Part shown: positions 1 through 6,560 of the stretch, piece by piece
How positions within the stretch are numbered: the first letter of the stretch is position 1
How the letters are laid out: each line of letters starts with the position of its first letter
The notes under the pieces: generated by a model
The model's database searches: none
What the model was told of the DNA's origin: nothing
What the model saw: only the letters and a program-made list of their open reading frames with translations
Assembly (NCBI RefSeq): GCF_014205845.1
Contig: NZ_JACHCR010000038.1
Location: 1 to 40,264, forward strand
Direction: 5' to 3'
DNA from: Mucilaginibacter cryoferens
Lineage (GTDB): Bacteria > Bacteroidota > Bacteroidia > Sphingobacteriales > Sphingobacteriaceae
Length of the DNA stretch: 40,264 nucleotides
Position numbers and translations under genes: made by a program

Positions 1-112
1 ATACATATGGACTGAATCTCCTTGATTTCTCTGCTAACGGGTCAGGAGTTGTCCACCTACCAATAACAGGATCATAAAACCGCGCCCCATAATCGCAGAG
101 GGTAATTAGTAC
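1..112 (-). pseudogene. Fragment of an RHS-repeat core domain, running off the left edge
   Basis: Read leftward from about position 94, the minus strand encodes [18 protein letters not shown] and then [12 protein letters not shown]. This is the signature of the RHS repeat-associated core, the cleavage and shell-closing region just before the variable C-terminal toxin of Rhs/WapA-type proteins. Upstream in the same frame there is a stop codon at 113-115 and no RHS-like sequence. What is visible is therefore a displaced C-terminal tip, not an intact gene. Such orphan tips commonly arise by recombination at RHS loci. Whether a toxin and immunity gene follow lies outside the window. The motif match is clear; the pseudogene status is inferred from the in-frame stop. 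Confidence 0.75.
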
Positions 113-332
113 CTATAAGTGCATAGAGGTACCGAAAGCCCATAGTTGCAACCAACTAAAAATTCTCTTTTTATTGTAACTATAAGTTAAATTAAAACTG
201 CAATTTTCTGATAACTGAGCCATAAAATAAGGTTACCTCTTTAAACAAGCTGATACAATCAATTTGGTTGAGCTTGCAAAATAATAAAAACTTTAATAAT
301 CATGTTTAAAAACGGGGAAGCGAAGTTCAAAA
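113..332. other. AT-rich intergenic stretch with no recognised feature
   Basis: No credible reading frame, hairpin terminator or RNA gene was seen between the RHS fragment and the stop codon of the DUF4184 gene. The stretch is AT-rich and may hold degraded sequence. Confidence 0.4.
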
Positions 333-1064
333 TTATGTTGTTCGTTTCGGATTAGTGATTATTGATGTAACAATCAAACCTATAAATCCACCCGCTATTA
401 ATGTAACTATTACATCGCCGTATTGATGATAAGAAAGACCGGTCATTAACCTAACTGCAAGTGTTATAATGGATACAACGACTATTTGAACCCAAAAAAC
501 TACTAAATGATGGTTTTTTTTGGGATTACCTAATGGCAAAGCGTAAACAGCCAATACTATAACAATTGCTCCAATTACTGAACTCCCATGCTGAATGACT
601 TTATAAACGAATAGCCGGTGTTCTCCTAAGTGTATTGTATTGGATAAGACTGGCATCACTGTCACAAAATAGCCATTCGGATGTGTAAATCCGTCCCAAA
701 GAATATGTGATGCAGCCCCAATCAAAATGGAAAGAACAACAATTAATAAGTATTGTAAAAATGAACCATGATTATCTACGCCCCTAAACCGTGAGAATCG
801 TCGATTTAAAGCTACTGGCAGATGTAAAATAACGCTATCCTTAATTAATATCTGATAAACAAAGATTACTACCAAACCTAACGGCAGATCAAACCAAAAT
901 AATCCTGTCCATGTATGGCTATAAATGCTTTTCACCCTCATACGTATAAAATACTCGAAATCAGGCACCATGCTCCCAATGATTAGACCTGTTAACGAAA
1001 CCCACCGTTTAGGTAAATATCTCAATGGTATAACAATGGCAGGATGGGAAAATGTAAAAGGCAT
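333..1064 (-). CDS. DUF4184 family integral membrane protein
   Basis: This 243-residue protein opens with MPFTFSHPAIVIPLRYLP, the usual start of DUF4184 proteins, which contain a conserved early SHPA motif. It has several hydrophobic segments, roughly at residues 60-75, 108-125, 160-178, 190-207 and 217-236. A central SHILWDGFTHPNG motif resembles the His/Asp cluster (HxxWDxxTH) of membrane-bound metal-dependent hydrolase-like proteins. The function of the family is unknown. The start is the first ATG and gives the canonical N-terminus. The gene lies 27 bp beyond a minus-strand terminator, so it is probably transcribed separately from the 1132-1785 pair. It sits in accessory DNA and may be cargo. 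The family call is confident; any catalytic role is inference. Confidence 0.8.
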   Translation of the reverse strand: MPFTFSHPAIVIPLRYLPKRWVSLTGLIIGSMVPDFEYFIRMRVKSIYSHTWTGLFWFDLPLGLVVIFVYQILIKDSVILHLPVALNRRFSRFRGVDNHGSFLQYLLIVVLSILIGAASHILWDGFTHPNGYFVTVMPVLSNTIHLGEHRLFVYKVIQHGSSVIGAIVIVLAVYALPLGNPKKNHHLVVFWVQIVVVSIITLAVRLMTGLSYHQYGDVIVTLIAGGFIGLIVTSIITNPKRTT

Positions 1065-1082
1065 AGTTCTTACTTTATAGGC

Positions 1083-1109
1083 AAAAAAAAAGCTGGATTA
1101 ATATCCAGC
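1083..1109 (-). terminator. Rho-independent terminator after the 54-residue ORF
   Basis: Seven-bp arms at 1092-1098 and 1103-1109 with a 4-nt loop are followed on the minus strand by a run of nine T residues (1091-1083). It is placed directly after the small ORF and ends that transcript. Confidence 0.85.
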
Positions 1110-1131
1110 CTTTATTATGATTTCAATCGTT

Positions 1132-1296
1132 TTATTTCTTTTGTTGACCAGGCAATCCCACCCTTTGAAGGGTTTGTGTAGCTTCCTCTAATTTTTTGAT
1201 AAAAAACGGATCATTAGCATGACTTTTAACGTTATCGCTAACTACTCCTGGCCCAAAACCTTTTATAGTTTTTAATTTTTTTTCTACAGTTGGCAT
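1132..1296 (-). CDS. Small hypothetical protein (54 aa), partner of the DUF6934 gene
   Basis: A short reading frame starts MPTVEKKLKTIKGFGPGVV and ends GLPGQQKK. The start at 1296 is chosen because a GGAG Shine-Dalgarno-like motif lies 5 nt before it; an in-frame ATG 15 bp upstream contains that motif and is less likely. The protein is lysine-rich (11 Lys), soluble and probably partly helical, with no recognised domain. It is encoded 39 bp downstream of the DUF6934 gene and is followed at once by a strong terminator, so the two form a tight two-gene unit. The good ribosome-binding site, codon-like composition and terminator support a real gene. The function is unknown; an antitoxin-like or adaptor role is only a guess. 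Confidence 0.65.
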   Translation of the reverse strand: MPTVEKKLKTIKGFGPGVVSDNVKSHANDPFFIKKLEEATQTLQRVGLPGQQKK

Positions 1297-1335
1297 ACTT
1301 ACTCCTTTCATGACGCAATATTCAAATATAATTAA

Positions 1336-1785
1336 TTACTTCTGTTTTACCAAAAACGCCACATAATTGATAGTGTTGGGCTTAAACACATGCCAAACAT
1401 CATCTTTTAATCCATACACATCAAAATCCTTGCTAATTTCTTCCCACAAACCCGCTATCCCCATTTGATATAGTCTGGTACGTGCAGTTGTGCTACCCTT
1501 TGCATAAATATAATGGTTCCCATAGTGGTTGCAAAATTCAACAATAGTGTTTGCCACTGTAGCTAAAACTACGTCCCTATCTTCATTATTACTAACCACA
1601 ACATCATCTGTTTCTCCTGAATATGGGTCTTGATCGCCAAATCCTAAATTATAAATTGGCGGTTCCGAATTGGGGATTTTTGTAAACATGACAATTTTTT
1701 TTATCCGTCCTTTTGGGCCGTCACTATAAAATTCATAGTCTTGAAAGTCATTACTATTAATGTATGGATAGCGTTCTAAATTCAT
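1336..1785 (-). CDS. DUF6934 family protein
   Basis: This 149-residue soluble protein carries the conserved features recalled for the Bacteroidota DUF6934 family: an N-terminal ERYPYINSNDFQDYEFYSDG, a central SNNEDRDVVLATVANT, and a GNHYIYAKGSTTARTRLYQM block near residues 89-108. The charged RD and RTRLYQ segments are conserved-looking but have no assigned activity. The family is widespread in Bacteroidota accessory regions and its function is unknown. Here it is the first gene of a two-gene unit with the 54-residue ORF downstream, next to a mobilization module, which suggests cargo, a toxin-antitoxin pair or a defence module. The family call is fairly secure from the motifs; the role is not. 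Confidence 0.75.
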   Translation of the reverse strand: MNLERYPYINSNDFQDYEFYSDGPKGRIKKIVMFTKIPNSEPPIYNLGFGDQDPYSGETDDVVVSNNEDRDVVLATVANTIVEFCNHYGNHYIYAKGSTTARTRLYQMGIAGLWEEISKDFDVYGLKDDVWHVFKPNTINYVAFLVKQK

Positions 1786-1904
1786 GGTATTATATTTAGC
1801 AAAAATCCGTTTTCAAAAATAGTAAATAGTATTAGCGGTTGAGCAGATAAGCTAATTCGTGCGTTTTTTACTTGCCTTTGATTCATATTTAAAAGTTTGT
1901 CGTG

Positions 1905-2582
1905 TTAGTGCATACCTCTCATTTTCCTCAAACTATCCGCTTCCCTTTCCAGTTGTCTAATTCGCACTTCCGTTGTCTGTAATTCCAAGTAACGTTTTAT
2001 GCTATCCGTCCGGTATTGATTGATTGCCGGGACATTCAGGCTGTCTAATTGGCTTTGTAACCTCTGCCTTTTCGTAGTGTCTGCTATTAAATAGTTCCAG
2101 TACCAGGCTTTACGAAAACGGCCGTTTTGGCTGTCCTTATACCAGTAACGGAAGCCAAACCAACTAACGAGGCCAACTATAATAGCCAAAGCAGTTAGGT
2201 ACATACTGCGCTTTGCCATAGTTTTTAAAAAGCCCCTCCCGGCATCTTCCGGCAATACTAAAATCCTATTTTTGGAAAATAATTCATGCAATACCTGTAA
2301 GACAGCTGTTCTTGTGGCGGTCATACCTTCACTGGCAATTTTAGAAAGGGGTAAAGTACTTGGCGCGGGTACGGTGACCTCGATCTTTTGGTATTTCTGC
2401 TCAAAGCTGCTGATCAGTTTTTGCGTATGATTATCCTTTTCAGCAATAAGCGCATTCTTTTGATCGATCTGCTGCTGTTGCTCTTTTATAAAGTTTTTGA
2501 TCTCCTTTAAATCAGCTGCATGCTCGTTCAATACGGATGTTAAGGTGATCTCATCAATTGGGGTTTTTTCATTTGGTTTCAT
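1905..2582 (-). CDS. Coiled-coil, single-pass membrane protein of the mobilization operon
   Basis: This 225-residue protein has a predicted coiled coil at residues 20-65 (Glu/Gln/Lys-rich heptads), a linker, one transmembrane helix at about 128-147 (LTALAIIVGLVSWFGFRYWY) and a second charged helical region at 190-222. It starts 46 bp after the relaxase stop and is on the same strand, so it is the last gene of the mob operon. Similar membrane/coiled-coil proteins follow relaxase genes in Bacteroidota mobilizable elements, but no biochemical function is known. It could tether the relaxosome to the membrane or to a coupling protein; that is inference from topology and context. Confidence 0.65.
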   Translation of the reverse strand: MKPNEKTPIDEITLTSVLNEHAADLKEIKNFIKEQQQQIDQKNALIAEKDNHTQKLISSFEQKYQKIEVTVPAPSTLPLSKIASEGMTATRTAVLQVLHELFSKNRILVLPEDAGRGFLKTMAKRSMYLTALAIIVGLVSWFGFRYWYKDSQNGRFRKAWYWNYLIADTTKRQRLQSQLDSLNVPAINQYRTDSIKRYLELQTTEVRIRQLEREADSLRKMRGMH

Positions 2583-2628
2583 GATGTTATTTTAAAATTT
2601 AATAATTCTGTTCATTTTAATCGCATAG

Positions 2629-3516
2629 TCATCTGCCTATACTTGGCGTATGCTGCCGTGTTTGCTGTATTTCCTTTTCCTGCTGTTGCTGTTTCTTCAA
2701 TTCCTCTTGCTGTTGCCGTAACACTTGCGCCTGCCTGTTTTGTTCTTGTTGCTGTAAAAGCGGTTCCTGTTTTAGCTTCTTCTCAATATCCATCAGAGCA
2801 TACCCAACTTGACTGCCTTTGAAGCGTACATGCTGCGCATCGGTAAAAGCGATACCCCGGCCTAACTCCACTTCGTAACCCCGCTGCTCCATATACTTTT
2901 TGACCTGCTGCACATCCTTGCTTTGTTTGATTGCTGCTTGCAGGTGCTTTTTTAAAGCCTCTTTGCGGCTGTCTAAACGCTGGCTTTGTGCAACCCTTTG
3001 CTCCGGCTTCAAAAACTTATTGGGGCTTAAAACCCGCTCTAATTTGTATTCTATCTCCATCTTCCGGGCGAACTCGGCCACATGCTTATAGCTGTTGCTG
3101 TCACTGGCTGTTTTGCCGTCGAAGCCGATTCGGTTGGCGACAATATGCATGTGTTCATGATCGGTATCTTTGTGCGCTACAACTACATACTGGTGGTCTT
3201 TGAAATCGAATTTTTCGGCCAGCTTTTCTACCATGTCTATTTTATCCTGCAAGCCTAACTTCCCGGCATCGCTGTGGGCGAAGCTTAACGAAAAGTGAAA
3301 CACCGGCTTTGATTGATAAGGGTTTAGCTTGGCTACTTCGATCATTTCCCGCACCAGTTCTAACCGGGTGCCGAAGCATTGGTTATAAGCAATCACCTCC
3401 ACCTGTTTCTTTTCAAGCTCCTGCATTTGCAGCTCTTTGTTTTCCTGCCGCCTGCCCTCAAAGAGGTAATGTAGTACGCCTCGGAAACTTTTGCCTGTGC
3501 CAACTTTCCCGATCAT
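2629..3516 (-). CDS. Relaxase / mobilization nuclease (MobA/VirD2-like, HUH)
   Basis: Relaxases nick one strand at oriT and pilot it during conjugative mobilization. This 295-residue protein begins MIGKVGTGKSFRGVLHYLFEG; Tyr17 is a candidate nucleophile. The metal-binding motif HKDTDHEHMHIVANR spans residues 115-129 (His120, His122, His124), matching the three-His HxHxH cluster of the PF03432 relaxase family. The C-terminal third is Gln/Lys-rich and coiled. It overlaps the upstream MobC-like gene by 4 bp (ATGA), indicating translational coupling, and a coiled-coil membrane protein follows. At 295 residues it is shorter than the roughly 400 recalled for many Bacteroidota relaxases, but the missing part would be the variable tail. 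The element would be mobilizable rather than self-transmissible, since no transfer genes are seen. Confidence 0.9.
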   Translation of the reverse strand: MIGKVGTGKSFRGVLHYLFEGRRQENKELQMQELEKKQVEVIAYNQCFGTRLELVREMIEVAKLNPYQSKPVFHFSLSFAHSDAGKLGLQDKIDMVEKLAEKFDFKDHQYVVVAHKDTDHEHMHIVANRIGFDGKTASDSNSYKHVAEFARKMEIEYKLERVLSPNKFLKPEQRVAQSQRLDSRKEALKKHLQAAIKQSKDVQQVKKYMEQRGYEVELGRGIAFTDAQHVRFKGSQVGYALMDIEKKLKQEPLLQQQEQNRQAQVLRQQQEELKKQQQQEKEIQQTRQHTPSIGR

Positions 3517-3935
3517 GATACATAGGCATTAATATTCTTCACCAAGCCACGCAGGCTGCGCACATCCTGATCGAGCAAAGCCCTTTCCATCGCATTCAGA
3601 TCATCGCCCCGGTTGCGCCGCTTTGCGATCTGGTTGAGGTTGGCGGCGATGTGATTGAGCGTACCGCGCATTTCCAAAACAGATTTTGGCAGGGTCTTGA
3701 CCCTGACCTCTATCCGCGTATTCAATCCCAGGTTTCGCAGGAAAACCGACGGGTTCATGCCTACTCGTTTAGCGTTGGCTTCAATGATCTTTTTCTCGAT
3801 GAGCGTACACATTACGCTCACGCTGCTGCGCCGTTTATGTGGTACGTTCGGGCGGCCACCACGGTTCACCCGGCCCAAAGGGGCCGGGTCTTTTGTATTT
3901 ATTTTCTTTTTAACTTGACTTTCCATAAGCTTCAA
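3513..3935 (-). CDS. MobC-like relaxosome accessory protein
   Basis: This 140-residue basic protein has an N-terminal tail rich in Lys/Arg, a ribbon-helix-helix-like segment at about 35-75 (SSVSVMCTLIEKKIIEANAK) and the motif LNHIAANLNQIAKRRN at about 94-109, the hallmark of MobC-type mobilization proteins (PF05713). MobC proteins bind near oriT and help the relaxase open DNA at the nick site. The gene overlaps the relaxase start by 4 bp. Its own 5' end faces the hairpin array at 3961-4401, which may be its binding region or contain oriT. The start at 3935 is the first ATG; a second Met three codons later is also possible. The family call is firm from the motif and position. Confidence 0.85.
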   Translation of the reverse strand: MKLMESQVKKKINTKDPAPLGRVNRGGRPNVPHKRRSSVSVMCTLIEKKIIEANAKRVGMNPSVFLRNLGLNTRIEVRVKTLPKSVLEMRGTLNHIAANLNQIAKRRNRGDDLNAMERALLDQDVRSLRGLVKNINAYVS

Positions 3936-3960
3936 TTCGTTAAAAAATCCTCAAAAAATC

Positions 3961-4401
3961 CCCCCGAATGCGATAGCATGAGCGGGGGCCAGCAAGTTTC
4001 GGCATGGCCGAAACATAGCTGGCTCCGCTTACAGGCCAAAGGCCTGTTCCGCTATCTGTATATATGGCTATCGCCATATATACAGAGGCTGTTTGGGCAG
4101 CACCAAGGTGCTGCCCCGCCAAAAGCGGCTTGCCGCTTTCGCGGTTCTTCAATAATCGCTATAGCGATTATTGGGCTATTCAAACGGTGGCACCAAAGGT
4201 GCTGCCTGTTCTTTCCGGCGGCTTGCCGCCGGGTCTGTTTTACACCCGCCTGCGGGTGTCGGGCTTTCAGCATACCGCTCGCGGTATCGCTGATCTGGCG
4301 ATCCTTTTTACCGATGGGCACCAATGGTGCCCATCGGTACGCTGCCCAATCACGGCGGGTGTGTCGGGCTGCGTTCAAAAAGCCGTTTACTTTTTGACGC
4401 A
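3961..4401. repeat. Array of about 13 short-loop hairpins with mostly different stems (candidate oriT or structured RNA)
   Basis: Perfect or near-perfect inverted repeats follow one another. Arms are 3961-3966/3983-3988 (with inner 3968-3971/3976-3979), 3997-4003/4007-4013 (inside 3988-3993/4018-4023), 4031-4037/4041-4047, 4055-4068/4073-4086, 4095-4104/4107-4116, 4122-4129/4132-4139, 4150-4159/4164-4173, 4186-4194/4198-4206 (two G-T pairs), 4215-4222/4225-4232, 4242-4249/4252-4259, 4268-4278/4281-4292 (one bulge), 4309-4322/4326-4339, and 4370-4382/4390-4401 (one bulge). The first twelve loops are 2-4 nt and every one is closed by 5'-C...G-3'. Their centres are 25-35 bp apart up to 4280, then 44 bp. 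Spacers of 5-12 nt loosely repeat GGCTGTTT or TCCGCT. Most stems differ in sequence. The array lies between the HTH gene and the mob operon and is not coding. Confidence 0.9.
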
Positions 4402-4480
4402 CTTAAGATCGCCTGTAATGCCGTTAACTTAATTTTACCGCTAATGATAGGGATGGTAGTTTCCATACGCTCCATTGGCC
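4402..4480. other. Short spacer between the hairpin array and the HTH gene
   Basis: This stretch lies just downstream of the HTH gene's stop in transcription order. It has no clear terminator T-run, so the array may be transcribed as part of a long HTH-to-mob transcript. Confidence 0.3.
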
Positions 4481-4831
4481 TTAAAACGATTTGGATTTTT
4501 TACTTCCGGTTGTCAGATGCTGTAACGCATCTTCCCGGATTTCATCCGCCGTTTTCTTCCGGCCAGACTTAATCCATTCGGTTAGTTCCGAACGATAGAA
4601 ATACAGGCGTTTCCCGCGCTTATTAACAGGGATTTCTTTACGGCATACTTTACTGTAAACGGTAGGGACGGCCAGGTCTAAAAATTCGGCGGCCTTTGTG
4701 ATGGGCATAAGCTCTTCCTGCTCTGGTGACTGTTCTTGCCGACTGATTAAAAGCTGTTCTATGTTGTCCAGCTTTTCTTGCATTTTAGTTACCGCCTCGG
4801 GTAACTGGTCAAAGGTGAGTGTATCTTTCAT
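4481..4831 (-). CDS. Helix-turn-helix excisionase-like protein (HTH_17)
   Basis: This 116-residue protein has a coiled N-terminal segment (residues 8-35) and then a winged-helix/MerR-like excisionase domain at about 42-90: MPITKAAEFLDLAVPTVYSK followed by IPVNKRGKRLYFYRSELTEWI. This is the HTH_17 pattern of Xis-like proteins in Bacteroidota integrative elements, which bend DNA at att sites or activate excision and mobilization genes. It sits between the 381-residue unknown gene and the hairpin array and mob genes, a common place for this family. It could equally be a transcription factor for the mob operon. The domain call is firm; whether it acts in excision or in regulation is open. Confidence 0.82.
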   Translation of the reverse strand: MKDTLTFDQLPEAVTKMQEKLDNIEQLLISRQEQSPEQEELMPITKAAEFLDLAVPTVYSKVCRKEIPVNKRGKRLYFYRSELTEWIKSGRKKTADEIREDALQHLTTGSKKSKSF

Positions 4832-4876
4832 TGCGCATTAATTTTGTTTAATGCTGCAATGGTATGGGCTTGTTTT

Positions 4877-4909
4877 GCAGGGTTACAAGTAGGTAGGCAT
4901 TAACCCTGC
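4877..4909. repeat. Inverted repeat between the 381-aa gene and the HTH gene
   Basis: Nine-bp perfect arms (4877-4885 GCAGGGTTA, 4901-4909 TAACCCTGC) flank a 15-nt loop that itself contains a GTAG GTAG direct repeat. No T-run follows on the minus strand, so it is more likely an operator or a protein-binding site for the HTH gene promoter than a terminator. Confidence 0.5.
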
Positions 4910-4911
4910 GT

Positions 4912-6057
4912 CTACCCCCTCATTTTTTTGCTATTTTTTGTGGCAGAAGCGGGCAGAATAAAAAATTTGTCTTCCTTTTGTTCAATTTTCAGGATGGGGG
5001 ACTTGCACGGGCGGCCTTTGGTTGACATCAATCCGTTGAGATAGTCTTCGGGTAGCTCGCGGGGTTGGGACTGCGGCGATAGATAAAGGAATTTTGGGGC
5101 TATCCATCTTTCGAGGTCGCTCATACGGCAGCCTACAATCAGGTTAGCTTCTTTGAGCTGTTTAAAAGCATCAGCCAGTTGGGTAGCGGAACCACGAAAT
5201 AATAATGGACTGGCAGGGGCTTCGTCATCTAATAACAATTTTTCCAGTGAAGAATGTTCTTCAGGAACAAAATAGGTTTTCAATAAGTCAAATAGTTGCC
5301 CGGCTGCTCCCTCCTTAAAGGTCGGATAGTATCCCATTAATTTAGCAGCAGCCAACTGTTCTTCACTTAGTTCAGGCTCGGTGGGTGCTTCCTGAACCGC
5401 CGCTGTTTCCGGTACGCCAGGTGTTTCGGACTTTGGGGTTATTATTGTCTCGTTGGTAGTTTCAGCCGTTGCCGCTTTTTGTTTCTCTCTTTCGGCATCC
5501 AGCCATTCTTTAAATTCAGCTTCAGACCGCTTTGGCTTAATGGCTGTTTCAGTAGTATAGATCAGTTCTCTTAAAAACTTTTCCCGCAACTTGACCGATT
5601 CGCCAAGGTCTTCTGCAAATTTGCTGCTTACTTCGATTTCTGCGTTGGTGGATTGCAGTCCGTTAACAATAAATAAATATTCCAGGTTGACGGAAAAAAT
5701 AAAGTGCCGTTCATAGACCTGTGTCATTTCCGAATGGTGGTCGTGGTAATTTCTCCAAAATTCCTTAAAACGTTCGCGTACTTTGGCGAGTTCTTCCAAT
5801 TGTAGCTTGATGCGTTCTTTATCTAAAGTCATCAGATCGATAAAGGCCATATCTTTCAATACCCGTAATTCGCTCCGGTAAGAAAAACTGTCATAGTATT
5901 GGGTTTGATGGCTTAAGTCGTAGACCTTAACATGCTTCTTTTCATTCGTTCCCCATTCCATGTGAATATCGTCTTCGATAACACGCAGGTCGAATGTTTG
6001 GATACGGGTCAGAAATTCTTTAAAGTGCTGCATAATAGGTAGTATGTAGTAGAGCAA
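4912..6057 (-). CDS. Hypothetical mobile-element protein, weakly RteC-like C-terminus
   Basis: This 381-residue soluble protein is not recognised with confidence. Residues 1-175 are charged and helical (for example LQLEELAKVRERFKEFWRNY). Residues 190-230 are a low-complexity Ala/Glu/Thr/Pro linker. Residues 240-345 form a second domain. The segment LLFRGSATQLADAFKQLKEA with a following WIAPKFLY faintly recalls the C-terminal helical motif of RteC, the regulator of excision in CTnDOT-type elements, but the match is weak. A start at Met9 (6033, MQHFKEFLTRIQT) is as plausible as the first ATG. It is the first gene after tRNA-Asn and upstream of the HTH and mob genes, so a regulatory or replication-accessory role in the element is inferred. 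Confidence 0.6.
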   Translation of the reverse strand: MLYYILPIMQHFKEFLTRIQTFDLRVIEDDIHMEWGTNEKKHVKVYDLSHQTQYYDSFSYRSELRVLKDMAFIDLMTLDKERIKLQLEELAKVRERFKEFWRNYHDHHSEMTQVYERHFIFSVNLEYLFIVNGLQSTNAEIEVSSKFAEDLGESVKLREKFLRELIYTTETAIKPKRSEAEFKEWLDAEREKQKAATAETTNETIITPKSETPGVPETAAVQEAPTEPELSEEQLAAAKLMGYYPTFKEGAAGQLFDLLKTYFVPEEHSSLEKLLLDDEAPASPLLFRGSATQLADAFKQLKEANLIVGCRMSDLERWIAPKFLYLSPQSQPRELPEDYLNGLMSTKGRPCKSPILKIEQKEDKFFILPASATKNSKKMRG

Positions 6058-6123
6058 AGTTACATAATATACCTATTTGTCAAACCAATTCAGACCTGGC
6101 AATCCTATGTTGTTTGTGTGTTT

Positions 6124-6154
6124 TTTGTGAAATTGTGTGAGAAATGTGTGAGAA
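6124..6154. repeat. Helically phased direct repeats next to tRNA-Asn
   Basis: The 10-mer TGTGTGAGAA occurs at 6134-6143 and 6145-6154, exactly 11 bp apart, and a related TTTGTGAAAT lies at 6124-6133. The repeats lie between the tRNA 3' end and the first gene of the mobile element. The spacing suits repeated binding by one protein on one DNA face, for example arm-type sites of a tyrosine recombinase, Xis sites or an operator. Confidence 0.55.
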
Positions 6155-6155
6155 T

Positions 6156-6182
6156 AAAAAAACCCCACTCGCCAGAGTGGGG
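6156..6182 (-). terminator. Terminator of tRNA-Asn
   Basis: Eight-bp arms at 6163-6170 and 6175-6182 (CCCCACTC/GAGTGGGG) with a 4-nt loop are followed on the minus strand by seven T residues (6162-6156). It lies 20 bp past the tRNA 3' end. Confidence 0.85.
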
Positions 6183-6202
6183 TTAAATCATTGATTTTCA
6201 GG

Positions 6203-6276
6203 CTCCTGAGGCTGGGCTCGAACCAGCGACCCTCTGATTAACAGTCAGATGCTCTAACCAGCTGAGCTACTCAGGA
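6203..6276 (-). tRNA. tRNA-Asn (anticodon GTT)
   Basis: The minus strand from 6276 folds as a 74-nt cloverleaf: a 7-bp acceptor stem TCCTGAG/CTCAGGA, a D-arm with AGCTGGTTA, an anticodon stem TCTGA/TCAGA around loop CTGTTAA (anticodon GTT), a 5-nt variable loop GGGTC, a T-arm GCTGG/CCAGC with TTCGAGC, and discriminator G. The CCA end is not fully encoded. A good promoter lies upstream and a terminator downstream. Its 3' end faces the mobilization module, the usual geometry for a tRNA used as an integration site. Confidence 0.97.
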
Positions 6277-6299
6277 ATCTTTTTCCGTTTGGAGTGGTG

Positions 6300-6330
6300 C
6301 AAAAGTATGATTTCTATCGAAAATTCACAA
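6300..6330 (-). promoter_or_regulatory. Bacteroidota-type promoter of tRNA-Asn
   Basis: On the minus strand TTG (6330-6328) is followed after 20 nt by TACTTTTG (6307-6300). This matches the Bacteroidota sigma-ABfr consensus of TTTG-N17-23-TAnnTTTG. The predicted start of transcription is about 16 nt before the mature tRNA. Confidence 0.75.
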
Positions 6331-6560
6331 TTTTTCTGATAAAAAAAATGAAATATTTTTCAATTTTGTTGTTAGTTATTGATAATGTGGTATTTGTGTT
6401 TTGGATAATGGTGCGTTTTTTTGTCGTTTACATGCGGTTAACATCTGTGGTAGGCTTTTTTGTTGTTTAGTGTGTAAACCTGGTAAAAGCCTTGTTCGGT
6501 ATTGCTCATTATTCATTCATTTTCGCAATATTTGCCGTTAAAAAATATAAATACTTTTAC

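Noticed and set aside
2900..3518. Plus-strand open frames inside the relaxase gene
   Set aside because: They are antisense to a gene with clear HUH relaxase motifs and show no protein-like pattern of their own.
3961..4401. CRISPR array or integron attC array
   Set aside because: There are no repeated direct units of constant sequence, and the palindromes lack the conserved core sites of attC. Only structure and spacing recur.
3651..4432. Long open frames on both strands across the hairpin array
   Set aside because: They result from the GC-rich palindromes, which keep frames open on both strands. Their translations have no domain, no consistent start context and overlap the MobC-like gene.
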